Positions 1-7,603 of a DNA stretch of 64,000 nt are shown here, one piece after another (within the stretch, counting starts at the first letter, position 1; each line of letters opens with the position of its first letter). The position numbers and the translations under genes were made by a program. Below the pieces are notes generated by a model. That model ran no database searches, was not told the DNA's origin, and saw only the letters and a program-made list of their open reading frames with translations. This DNA is from PGYR01 sp041675005 (GTDB lineage: Bacteria; Bacteroidota; Ignavibacteria; Kapaibacteriales; UBA2268): assembly GCA_041675005.1 (NCBI GenBank), contig JBAYUQ010000006.1:1-64000 (forward strand), in the 5' to 3' direction.

Positions 1-2145
1 AAAGGTGATGGTACTAGTGCTGATAAATTGAGAATGGATTCTGTTACATCTAGCAATAGTGGTTACTTAACAGCAAGTAAGTATAATGAATTTGACGGTA
101 AAATATCAACCGTTAGAACTGCTGCTCCTCTGACAGGAAACGGTGCTACTTCTGATATCACTATCGCTCAAGCGAATACAACTACTGACGGTTATCTAGT
201 TTCAACAGATTGGAATACTTTCAACAGCAAACTTACTTCGGTTTCAGTGGCTACAGGAACTCCGATAACCGGCAACGGTACTATCGCAACTCCACTGAAA
301 CTAGATTCAGCAACATCTGCGAACTCAGGTTATCTAACTTCTTACGATTGGGATAGATTCAATACTATGGCTTCATCGACAGTAACAGTTAGCTCACCGC
401 TTTCGGGTGATGGTACAAGCGGTGACCCAATTAAAATATCGAAAGCAAGTAGTTCAGCTAACGGTTATTTAGATTCGGCTGACTGGAAATCATTTAATGG
501 CAAAATTTCGACTGTGGCAGCAGCATCACCAATGACAGGAAATGGTACAGTAGCTACTCCTTTAAAATTAGACTCAGCGACTTCAGCAAACTCAGGTTAT
601 TTGACTTCTTATGATTGGGATAGATTCAATACTATGGCTTCATCAACTGTATCGGTTAATTCTCCGCTTTCGGGTGATGGTACAAGCGGTGACCCAATTC
701 TTATTTCTAAAGCGAGTAGTTCAGCACAAGGATTCTTAGATTCGGCTGACTTCAAAACATTTAACAACAAACTTACAACTGTATCAGCTTCAGCTCCAAT
801 GACTGGTAGTGGAACATCATTAAGTCCTCTTGTTCTTGCTCAAGCGAACGGTTCGACTGACGGTTATCTTAGCTCGTCTGATTGGACAAAATTCAATAAT
901 TCGGGTACAATAACAGCTTCTGCTCCGCTTTCGGGTGACGGTACAAGCGGTGACCCAATTAAAATATCGAAAGCAAGTAGCTCTGCAAATGGATATTTAG
1001 ACTCCACTGACTGGAAATCATTCGACGGCAAATTATCAACTGTCTCTGTTAATGGTCCTATCACAGGTAATGGTGCTGACAGTGCATTAACTATTGGTAG
1101 AGCTGATGGTAGCACTAACGGATTTTTGGGTTCAACTGATTGGAATACATTCAACAACAAACTTTCAACCGTAGTTGTAGCTAAAAACATCCCATTGTCT
1201 GGTAGCGGTACTAGTAGCGATTCATTGACTATTTCTCAAGCGAGTACTACTACGGACGGTTATTTAACGGCTTCCAATTGGAATACTTTCAACAATAAGT
1301 TGTCTAGTGTGGTAATTGCAAAAAATATCCCATTGTCTGGTAGTGGGACTAGTAGCGATTCATTGACTATTGCTAAAGCGGACGGCAGCACTGATGGTTA
1401 TCTTTCGGCTACGGATTGGACTAAATTCAACAATAACACTTCCATAGATTCTGTAAAAATTGCTCCTCCTCTGACTGGGAATGGTATAACGAGTGCTATA
1501 ACTTTAGCAAAAGCAACGTCAGGCAATCACGGATATCTTAGCTCAGGCGATTGGGGTACTTTCAACAGTAAGATGTCTAACGTGGTTATTGCAAATAACA
1601 GCCCTCTATCAGGAAAAGGTATAATTAATGATTCACTTAAGATAGCTAAGGCAGGTTTTCTTTCTGACGGTTACTTGTCTTCAACTGATTACGGCTTATT
1701 CTACGGTAAATTGAGTTCGGTATCTGTAGATCCGACTAGCCCAATAAAAGGTAGTGGTACTACTGGTGATAAGCTAAGAATTGACCAAGCAAACACAAGC
1801 ACTAGCGGTTATCTAAGCTCTACTGACTGGAATACTTTCAATAGCAAACTTTCTGTTATGGATGTGCTAACTACATCTCCTATTCAAGGGAACGGCACTT
1901 CTAGTAATAGAGTAAGAATGGACTCGGCTACGGCTTCTAACCCTGGGTACTTAACAGCTAATGATTGGACTAGATTCAACAATAATTCTTCATCGACTGT
2001 ATATACGACTATGCCAGTAGATGGTGATGGAACAAGCGGAGACCCTATTTCAATGGCCTCTGCTAATGGCTCTAGGGACGGTTACTTATCTAGAGGAGAT
2101 TGGAATACGTTTAATAGTAAGCTAAGTCAATTTTTAATTTCAGAT
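1..2145 (+). repeat. Tandem in-frame coding repeats, about 130-138 bp each
   Basis: About 16 units, counting a partial one at the window edge, follow head to tail inside the fibre-like gene. Some are nearly identical at DNA level: the blocks around 390-500, 660-760 and 915-1020 share long exact stretches such as cgctttcgggtgatggtaca. Others have diverged strongly. The mix of fresh and old copies fits expansion by recombination within the gene. Confidence 0.9.
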
Positions 2146-3492
2146 GTTTTCATTGGTGATGGTATTTCACAGCAACTAGATATTAAATACGCAGACGTTA
2201 ACCAAAAAGGTATTGTTAGTAAGCATGCCCAAATTTTTGACGGAGAGAAAGGTTTCATTGAAGATGTAAAATTATTCTATAGAAAATCACTAAAATTTTA
2301 TGATACTGATACTTCAAACTTTGTAGCTCTTAGATCTCCGAGTACACTCAGCGGAAACTACACTCTTACTCTACCTAATGGATATGGTACTAACGGTCAA
2401 TTCCTAACTACTGATGGTAGTGGTAATATGAATTGGACTACCTCTACTGCAGGTACTGGCTATATTACTTATGGCACTGATAGCACACAGCAAACAGCAT
2501 TGATTACTGAGCGTCTTTTTGATTTGGCTTATGAAAGTTCGAGTTCTAGCACTAACGCTTTGGGTGCGAAAATAAACTCTACTGGCGGTACTAGTGGCGG
2601 TTCGGCTACTGGATTAACAGTGACTGCTAAATCGAGCGGTAGTAGTAATGCCGTTGCTATACACGCAATAGCTGACTCTACTAATACCTCTGGCAAAGCT
2701 TTTGCCCTAGATGCCGAGGGTGTTATAACTACCGACAAATCTTATGCTATCAATGATACTACTATGTTTCATAATAAAAATCAAAGTGTATTCGTTGGTA
2801 ATGAAGCGGGAAGTACCATATCAAGTGGAACGAGCAACGTAGTAGTCGGCTATCAATCTATGAAATCATCTACTACTGCAAGCAATAACGTAGTAGTTGG
2901 TAATAATTCGGCTGCTAGTTTGGCTGGTAACTCGAATGTACTGATTGGTAATAGTATTACTATTGGAAATAGCTCAGCTGATAGCAATAACGTGGCAATA
3001 GGTAAAGGATCGAGAATAAATAGTGGCAAATCGTTCTCCACTGCAATTGGCTCACTAGCACAAGTGAACGCTAACCACACAGTAGTGCTTGGAGCTATAG
3101 ATGGAGTGAACGGAGCTGATAGTTCTGCTAATGTGGGTATTGGTACTCAAGCACCAGATGCTAGATTACAGATTGTTTCGACGGATGCTAAAACACCAGC
3201 CCTTAAAATTGGTGGTTCTGGTTCTTCTGATTACGGAACGATGAACTTTGCTTCTATTTGGAAGGGTGGTTCACAAACGCCTCCTGCTGGATATTCAGTA
3301 TATTACTTTAATGGAGTACCTGCCGGTAATGTAACACTTCCAGCTGGTGTTGATGGTCAAATTTGTTTTGTAATCAACAAGTCTAGCAATAGTATTTGGG
3401 TAAATTTTGACGGAAGTTCAAATATGTTATCTAACACTCAATTAAGAATGCTATTATATATCGATAATGAATGGAAACTTATTAATAGATAA
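1..3492 (+). CDS. Tail-fibre-like repeat surface protein (5' end outside window)
   Basis: The frame is open from base 1, so the true start lies upstream and the visible 1163 codons are a C-terminal part. Residues up to about 715 are some 16 tandem units of 43-46 residues, each with a P-[LIM]-[ST]-G-x-G-T turn and a G-Y-L-x-x-x-D-W-x-x-F-N motif. This repeat family is common in phage tail-fibre-like and large surface proteins of Bacteroidota. After it come an LTLPxGYGTNGQFLTTDGSG segment, a serine/glycine-rich stretch, and a YadA-head/Hep_Hag-like region (VFVGNEAG, VVVG, VAIGKGS, TAIGS; nt about 2790-3080), then the NVGIGTQAPDARLQI motif. The last 75 residues look like a small beta-rich cap. 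No T9SS sorting domain is visible. Role is inferred as an elongated, possibly trimeric adhesin or fibre; a prophage origin cannot be judged because the upstream neighbours are missing. Confidence 0.75.
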   Translation, partial: KGDGTSADKLRMDSVTSSNSGYLTASKYNEFDGKISTVRTAAPLTGNGATSDITIAQANTTTDGYLVSTDWNTFNSKLTSVSVATGTPITGNGTIATPLKLDSATSANSGYLTSYDWDRFNTMASSTVTVSSPLSGDGTSGDPIKISKASSSANGYLDSADWKSFNGKISTVAAASPMTGNGTVATPLKLDSATSANSGYLTSYDWDRFNTMASSTVSVNSPLSGDGTSGDPILISKASSSAQGFLDSADFKTFNNKLTTVSASAPMTGSGTSLSPLVLAQANGSTDGYLSSSDWTKFNNSGTITASAPLSGDGTSGDPIKISKASSSANGYLDSTDWKSFDGKLSTVSVNGPITGNGADSALTIGRADGSTNGFLGSTDWNTFNNKLSTVVVAKNIPLSGSGTSSDSLTISQASTTTDGYLTASNWNTFNNKLSSVVIAKNIPLSGSGTSSDSLTIAKADGSTDGYLSATDWTKFNNNTSIDSVKIAPPLTGNGITSAITLAKATSGNHGYLSSGDWGTFNSKMSNVVIANNSPLSGKGIINDSLKIAKAGFLSDGYLSSTDYGLFYGKLSSVSVDPTSPIKGSGTTGDKLRIDQANTSTSGYLSSTDWNTFNSKLSVMDVLTTSPIQGNGTSSNRVRMDSATASNPGYLTANDWTRFNNNSSSTVYTTMPVDGDGTSGDPISMASANGSRDGYLSRGDWNTFNSKLSQFLISDVFIGDGISQQLDIKYADVNQKGIVSKHAQIFDGEKGFIEDVKLFYRKSLKFYDTDTSNFVALRSPSTLSGNYTLTLPNGYGTNGQFLTTDGSGNMNWTTSTAGTGYITYGTDSTQQTALITERLFDLAYESSSSSTNALGAKINSTGGTSGGSATGLTVTAKSSGSSNAVAIHAIADSTNTSGKAFALDAEGVITTDKSYAINDTTMFHNKNQSVFVGNEAGSTISSGTSNVVVGYQSMKSSTTASNNVVVGNNSAASLAGNSNVLIGNSITIGNSSADSNNVAIGKGSRINSGKSFSTAIGSLAQVNANHTVVLGAIDGVNGADSSANVGIGTQAPDARLQIVSTDAKTPALKIGGSGSSDYGTMNFASIWKGGSQTPPAGYSVYYFNGVPAGNVTLPAGVDGQICFVINKSSNSIWVNFDGSSNMLSNTQLRMLLYIDNEWKLINR

Positions 3493-3496
3493 TCTT

Positions 3497-3531
3497 ACTC
3501 TCCCTTAATCTTTTTTTAGAGTTAGGGGAGT
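3497..3531. terminator. Possible bidirectional terminator between convergent genes
   Basis: ACTCTCC (3497-3503) can pair with GGGGAGT (3525-3531) with one G-T wobble, around a T-rich loop. It lies between the stops of the fibre gene (+) and the MscS gene (-) and overlaps the end of the latter. The stem is short and the loop long, so the call is weak. Confidence 0.35.
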
Positions 3532-4410
3532 ATCTTTTAGCATAGCCGAGAGCTTTTTGCCGCCCTTGATTCCGAAATCGAGTGTGCGTATAGGGAACGG
3601 TATAGTAATATCGTTCTCTTTGAAAGCAACGCTAACAGCTTTTATTGCTCTGTGTTGAGCTTCCATATACTCGCTGTGGTCTTTAGCGTATTCCGTCCAA
3701 AACATAACAACGAAGTTAATAGAACTATCATCAAACTTTGTGAAATAGAACTGTACTTCCGAGCCCTCCAATTTATCATCAATAGAATTTATCGCCTCGA
3801 GTGTTACCTTTTGCACTTTTTCCAGATCATCACCATAAGAAACGCCAACTGTCAAATCTATTCTACGTCTGCCATTTTCGGTATAGTTTATAACCGCATT
3901 TTGGAATAGAGTTTTATTAGGTATAAATATTTTCTGCCCTTGGAAAGTCCTGATATTAGTGGTTCTGAGTGATATTACCTCCACCGTACCAGTTATATTG
4001 TCCACTTCTATTATATCCCCAATTGTGAAGGGTTTATTAATAGATAATATAACCCCAGATATGAAGTTGGCAGCAATTTCTTGGAATGCAAAACCTAAAG
4101 CCAAACCAACTATCCCGACACCAGCGAGGAGAGAAGTTACGGCCTTGTCCAAATTTAATATACTGAGCGATACAAATAACCCAGTAGTCAGAACAGTAAG
4201 AAAAATAGCATTAGAAAAGAGATTGATTATAGCAGTTTTACCATAGAATCTCTGGAAGAATTGTTTAAAAAAGCGCTTCAAATACTTAGCTGCAATAAGA
4301 AAAGTGATGAGTATTATCATTGCTACTACGAAGTTAGGAAGCATTTCTATAGCTACTTCCAACCATCCATTTACTTTATTGTATATAATGTTAAACGCTC
4401 TTGATAACAT
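3505..4410 (-). CDS. MscS-family small-conductance mechanosensitive channel
   Basis: This inner-membrane channel would release solutes on hypo-osmotic shock. The 301-residue protein has three hydrophobic segments (about 22-41, 62-84 and 88-115). The third is the glycine/alanine-rich pore helix of the family (AGVGIVGLALGFAFQEIAAN). It is followed by the beta domain with the conserved FTIGDIIEV and a following RTTNIRTFQG region, N-x-x-x-x-N (IPNKTLFQNAVINY), and a C-terminal alpha/beta domain. Length is close to that of E. coli MscS (286). The ATG at 4410 places the start just before an amphipathic N-terminal helix. It is transcribed alone, convergent with the fibre gene and divergent from the CoA-binding protein gene. 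Confidence 0.9.
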   Translation of the reverse strand: MLSRAFNIIYNKVNGWLEVAIEMLPNFVVAMIILITFLIAAKYLKRFFKQFFQRFYGKTAIINLFSNAIFLTVLTTGLFVSLSILNLDKAVTSLLAGVGIVGLALGFAFQEIAANFISGVILSINKPFTIGDIIEVDNITGTVEVISLRTTNIRTFQGQKIFIPNKTLFQNAVINYTENGRRRIDLTVGVSYGDDLEKVQKVTLEAINSIDDKLEGSEVQFYFTKFDDSSINFVVMFWTEYAKDHSEYMEAQHRAIKAVSVAFKENDITIPFPIRTLDFGIKGGKKLSAMLKDTPLTLKKD

Positions 4411-4618
4411 AAAACCCTTTTGTTTATTTAAACTTTAACTCACAATCACACGTTAAACATAAATAGAATTAAGCTTCCATTCTGCAATGCAAGTTGCAAA
4501 ATTAGATAATAATTACATTTAAAACATCTAAAATCGAAATAGTAACGTTGTATTATAAAACGATTGGAATTTTGGTTATTTTAGAAGTATCATCAATTAA
4601 TAAATGAGAGATAGCTAA

Positions 4619-5029
4619 ATGAGAATGCGAGAAATATTCGACAAGATGAAAAACATAGCCGTATATGGTATGTCTGCTAACATAGCAAAAGCTGCACATT
4701 CAGTACCGGGGTATATGCTCAAGCGAGGGTATAAAGTTATACCAATCAATCCGAATGCGGACACTATATTGAAACAACAAGTATATAGGAACATAATGGA
4801 TATACCTGACAAAATCGATATACTCAATATATTCCGCCCACAAGAAGAAGCTCTATCGATAGTGCAAGAAGCCGTAGAACGCAGAAAAGCCAAAGGCGAC
4901 ATAAAACTAATATGGTTGCAGTTGGGTTTGAAAAATGAGGAAGCTAAGCAATTAGCCAAAGAAAACGGAATAGATTATATAGAAGACAAATGTATGTATA
5001 TAGAACATAAAAAAGTAGTAGAAAATTAA
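4619..5029 (+). CDS. CoA-binding domain protein (YccU-like)
   Basis: The 136-residue protein is a single Rossmann-type CoA_binding domain as in YccU and the N-terminus of succinyl-CoA synthetase alpha. It has the N-terminal AVYGMSANIAKAAHSVPGYM nucleotide-binding turn, then KVIPINPN, DILNIFRP and IKLIWLQLGLKNEEA. The C-terminus contains EDKCMYIEH, matching the conserved DRCxxxEH motif of the family. Ligand binding is family knowledge; the physiological role is unknown. A second ATG lies two codons downstream (4625), so the exact start is uncertain. The gene ends 68 bases before the EGKCG precursor gene and has no obvious terminator, so read-through into that operon is possible. Confidence 0.88.
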   Translation: MRMREIFDKMKNIAVYGMSANIAKAAHSVPGYMLKRGYKVIPINPNADTILKQQVYRNIMDIPDKIDILNIFRPQEEALSIVQEAVERRKAKGDIKLIWLQLGLKNEEAKQLAKENGIDYIEDKCMYIEHKKVVEN

Positions 5030-5097
5030 ATATTTTTCTGCTAATTTAATCGAGAAAATAGAGTGTATTTTTAAATCAATTATATTGGAGTAAGTGT

Positions 5098-5472
5098 ATG
5101 AGTAACAAAATGAAAACATCTGCCAAGCTATCGTTATTAGCTGCGGGTGTATTGGCGGCAGGTTCTGCAAACGCAATGGATGTAAGCATCTTCGATTACG
5201 AAGCTATGGGAAATGGAAATGATGTAAGATCAGAATTGTTGAATCAATCATCTACTGACTATATCAGCACTCTTTCAGCTACTGAAGCCAAATTGCAAGA
5301 AGGCAAATGCGGTGAAGGTAAGTGCGGAGAAGGCAAATGCGGCGAGGGTGAAGAAGAAGAAGGAACTGAGGAAGGAGAAGAAGGTGAGGAAGGAGAAGAA
5401 GGCGCAGAAGGTAAAGAAGGCGAAGGCAAATGCGGCGAAGGCAAGTGCGGAGAAGGAGCATGTGGCGAATAA
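5098..5472 (+). CDS. bufA: EGKCG-repeat precursor peptide (HvfA/bufferin-type copper-handling RiPP)
   Basis: The 124-residue precursor has a Sec signal peptide (residues 1-26, ending SANA) and a mature part with three EGKCG units at 68-82, a glutamate/glycine-rich linker at 83-108, two more EGKCG units at 109-118 and a final EGACG. All six cysteines (71, 76, 81, 112, 117, 122) lie in these units. EGKCG cysteines of HvfA and bufferins are converted by an MNIO enzyme plus its DUF2063 partner into oxazolone/thioamide or thiooxazole-type copper ligands; that is family knowledge, and the modification here is inferred from the two genes directly downstream. TTGGAG precedes the ATG. The acidic linker splitting the motif array into 3+3 is unusual. 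A terminator follows the gene, so the peptide is probably made in excess of its enzymes. The symbol is by analogy. Confidence 0.9.
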   Translation: MSNKMKTSAKLSLLAAGVLAAGSANAMDVSIFDYEAMGNGNDVRSELLNQSSTDYISTLSATEAKLQEGKCGEGKCGEGKCGEGEEEEGTEEGEEGEEGEEGAEGKEGEGKCGEGKCGEGACGE

Positions 5473-5498
5473 TCTTTAATTAGATTCTTTTGAAATAT

Positions 5499-5530
5499 GG
5501 GCTGGAGAGTATTTTTCAGCCCTTTTTTTT
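5499..5530 (+). terminator. Intrinsic terminator/attenuator between precursor and MNIO genes
   Basis: GGGCTG (5499-5504) pairs perfectly with CAGCCC (5517-5522) around a 12-base loop and is followed at once by eight T (5523-5530). It sits inside the operon, only six bases before the MNIO start codon. Partial termination would favour the precursor transcript over the enzyme transcript. Confidence 0.88.
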
Positions 5531-5536
5531 ATATAA

Positions 5537-6397
5537 ATGAATGATGACAAAATGATAAGCGGTGTAGGATTAGGATTCCGAAGAGAGATAGCAAAGCAGA
5601 TAATAGAGCTAGAAGAGGATAAACCCAAGTTCATAGAATTTGCCCCAGAGAACTGGATGCAGATGGGTGGATATTGGCGGAAAAAGTTGCACGAGGCAGC
5701 AGAAAAATACCCTATTATGTGTCACGGATTGTCGCTTTCGATAGGTAGTCCCGAAGATTTAGATTTTGAGTTCCTCAAAGAATTGAAGAAATTCTTCGAC
5801 GAGTTCAAACCAGAAGTGTATTCCGAGCATCTGAGCTATAGCAAGTGCGATAATGCACATTTGTATGACTTACTGCCTATACCATTTCGGCAAGACGCTA
5901 TAGACCACGTATCGGAGAGAATCCGCATAGTCCAGGACTATCTGGAAAGACCCTTGGCAATAGAAAATGTGTCATACTACACAGCAGTTGCCGCCGAGAT
6001 GGATGAAGCCAGTTTTATAAGCCAGATAGTAGAGAAATCGGGATGTAATTTGCTATTGGACGTGAACAATGTATATGTCAACGCATTCAACCACAAATAC
6101 GACTCTAAGGAATTCATCAAGAACCTCCCCTTGGATAAAGTGAAATACATACATATAGCAGGACACGAGCAAGTCTCACCCGACACTATAATAGACACTC
6201 ACGGTCAACCAATAATAGACCCAGTCTTCGATTTATTCGAATGGGCCATAGAGCGAATATCGCCAGTACCTATATTACTAGAGCGCGATTTCAATATACC
6301 TCAGATGAAAGAACTACAAGCAGAAATGGCAAGATTACAAAATATAGTAGATAAAGTATGGGCAGGCGAATATGCTACTGAAAAAAGAAACTCATAA
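5537..6397 (+). CDS. bufB: MNIO (DUF692) multinuclear iron oxidase, RiPP-modifying enzyme
   Basis: This TIM-barrel iron enzyme belongs to the DUF692 family (MbnB, HvfB, BufB), which oxidises cysteines of a partner peptide. The 286 residues show the family metal-site motifs: PENW with Glu38, CHGLSLSIG with His63, YSEHLSYS with His98, AIENVSYY with Glu143-Asn144, LLLDVNNVYVN with Asp175, YIHIAGH with His206, DTHG with Asp220/His222 and LLERDFNIP with Glu249. Its substrate is almost certainly the EGKCG peptide encoded upstream. The start used is ATG 5537; an in-frame ATG lies five codons downstream. The terminator T-run ends six bases before the start and no Shine-Dalgarno sequence fits, so translation is expected to be inefficient. 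The 3' end overlaps the partner gene by 26 bases, implying coupling. Confidence 0.95.
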   Translation: MNDDKMISGVGLGFRREIAKQIIELEEDKPKFIEFAPENWMQMGGYWRKKLHEAAEKYPIMCHGLSLSIGSPEDLDFEFLKELKKFFDEFKPEVYSEHLSYSKCDNAHLYDLLPIPFRQDAIDHVSERIRIVQDYLERPLAIENVSYYTAVAAEMDEASFISQIVEKSGCNLLLDVNNVYVNAFNHKYDSKEFIKNLPLDKVKYIHIAGHEQVSPDTIIDTHGQPIIDPVFDLFEWAIERISPVPILLERDFNIPQMKELQAEMARLQNIVDKVWAGEYATEKRNS

Positions 6398-7124
6398 TAT
6401 ACAATCGAAATTAGCCGACTATTGCAAGACAGGGCTGGAAGTTACGATAGAGGGTGCAAAGCAAGACCGATTGCACCACTACCGCCGATTGACCTATAAT
6501 ATAATCAAAGGAGCATTGGCGACCGCATACCCCATAGCCAAAGAGACACTCACGGAAAAGGAGTGGCTCACAATGGTAGATGATTATTTCGCAAATCATA
6601 AGATGCAAACCCCAATAGTCTGGAAAATGCCCTTCGAGTTCTACGAATATTGCGTAGAGCAGAAATACGGCGAGAAATTTGACAGACCATATTTAGATGA
6701 GCTACTCTATTTCGAGTGGATAGAGATAGAAATACACACAATGGAGGATATGGCTATACCTATATATATAGGTGAAGGAGATATACTACGCGATAAGCTA
6801 GTAGTCACGCCCGAACACGAGCTATTAGCATTCGAATACCCCGTACATAAATTCAAGGGTGACGAGCTACTAGATAAGAAAGCAAGCTATTTCGTGCTTA
6901 TATTTAGAAAGAACGACACTGGTGCTATAAGGTTTATCAACTTATCAGCATTTTTCGCACTTACGTTGCAAACAATAATAGATGAGAATACGACACTCGA
7001 GTCAGCAATCAGAATTAGCTCCGAGACATTCGGAATAGACGAAAGTCAGGCAATTCAGCACGGATTAGCATTAGCAAATGATTTGGTTACACAAGGATTT
7101 GTACTAGGATTTAGTGTATTGTGA
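6372..7124 (+). CDS. bufC: DUF2063 MNIO partner protein (HvfC/BufC-type)
   Basis: The 250-residue protein matches the DUF2063 partner family that acts with MNIO enzymes. It has an N-terminal helical domain (HHYRRLTYNIIKGALATAYP, then EEF-type text MPFEFYEYC and LLYFEWIEIE) and a second alpha/beta domain, residues about 115-250, containing HKFKGDE and a C-terminal helical tail. In characterised systems (MbnC, HvfC) this subunit binds the precursor leader and presents it to the oxidase. The start ATG 6372 overlaps the MNIO gene by 26 bases; the N-terminal helix begins soon after, so a much shorter start is unlikely. A DoxX-like fourth gene, common in such operons, is absent downstream. Confidence 0.87.
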   Translation: MLLKKETHNIQSKLADYCKTGLEVTIEGAKQDRLHHYRRLTYNIIKGALATAYPIAKETLTEKEWLTMVDDYFANHKMQTPIVWKMPFEFYEYCVEQKYGEKFDRPYLDELLYFEWIEIEIHTMEDMAIPIYIGEGDILRDKLVVTPEHELLAFEYPVHKFKGDELLDKKASYFVLIFRKNDTGAIRFINLSAFFALTLQTIIDENTTLESAIRISSETFGIDESQAIQHGLALANDLVTQGFVLGFSVL

Positions 7125-7603
7125 AATATTGTTGTAGCTCTGTAAATCTCCTAGAAATAAAAAAAGAGATATAATTGTCATTTCAATTACAATTATTTCA
7201 CTTTAACCCGAAGAGCAATAGAACGTAAAAGTTGAGGTTACAAAACACAATCGAAAAACGTGTTGCGGTTACTGCATCTGATTCGATTAATAGTGGCTAG
7301 TCGGAGTATAGTCTATTAAATAACAATGAAATAGCATCATAGTATCCCCATATAGAAAGCAGAGAATTAGCACCACCACTTGTTACTTTACCCTTCTGTT
7401 TTTATTTTTTTTGTAACATTCCCCTCGTGGATGTAGTTAAATTAGGCAATAGAGTAAATTAATTTTTATAAATAAACAATAATTTAATTTGCTTTACTAA
7501 TACTTTTGTATTAATTTATTATTCCAAAAGTGTCAGAGTGTGTCAGAATTACTCAACACTATTACTAAGTTAATAAATTTTATAAATTATATAAGGGAAG
7601 CGT
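7125..7603. other. 479-base intergenic region with no gene found
   Basis: All six frames are closed by frequent stops. The only structure I see is a weak hairpin-like ATAATTGTCATTTCAATTAC near 7170 and an imperfect direct repeat, GTTGAGGTTAC (7231-7241) and GTTGCGGTTAC (7262-7272), with starts 31 bases apart. The final 150 bases are very AT-rich and should carry the promoter of the downstream OmpA-family gene, but I cannot assign its boxes. Confidence 0.5.

Noticed and set aside
1..2145. Regularly spaced repeats that could suggest a CRISPR array
   Set aside because: The units are 130-138 bases, in frame and translated; there are no short identical repeats with unique spacers and no cas genes.
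5259..5461. Two overlapping antisense frames rich in Pro/Ser/Leu opposite the EGKCG precursor
   Set aside because: They are low-complexity shadows of the repeated GAA-GGC-AAA codons.
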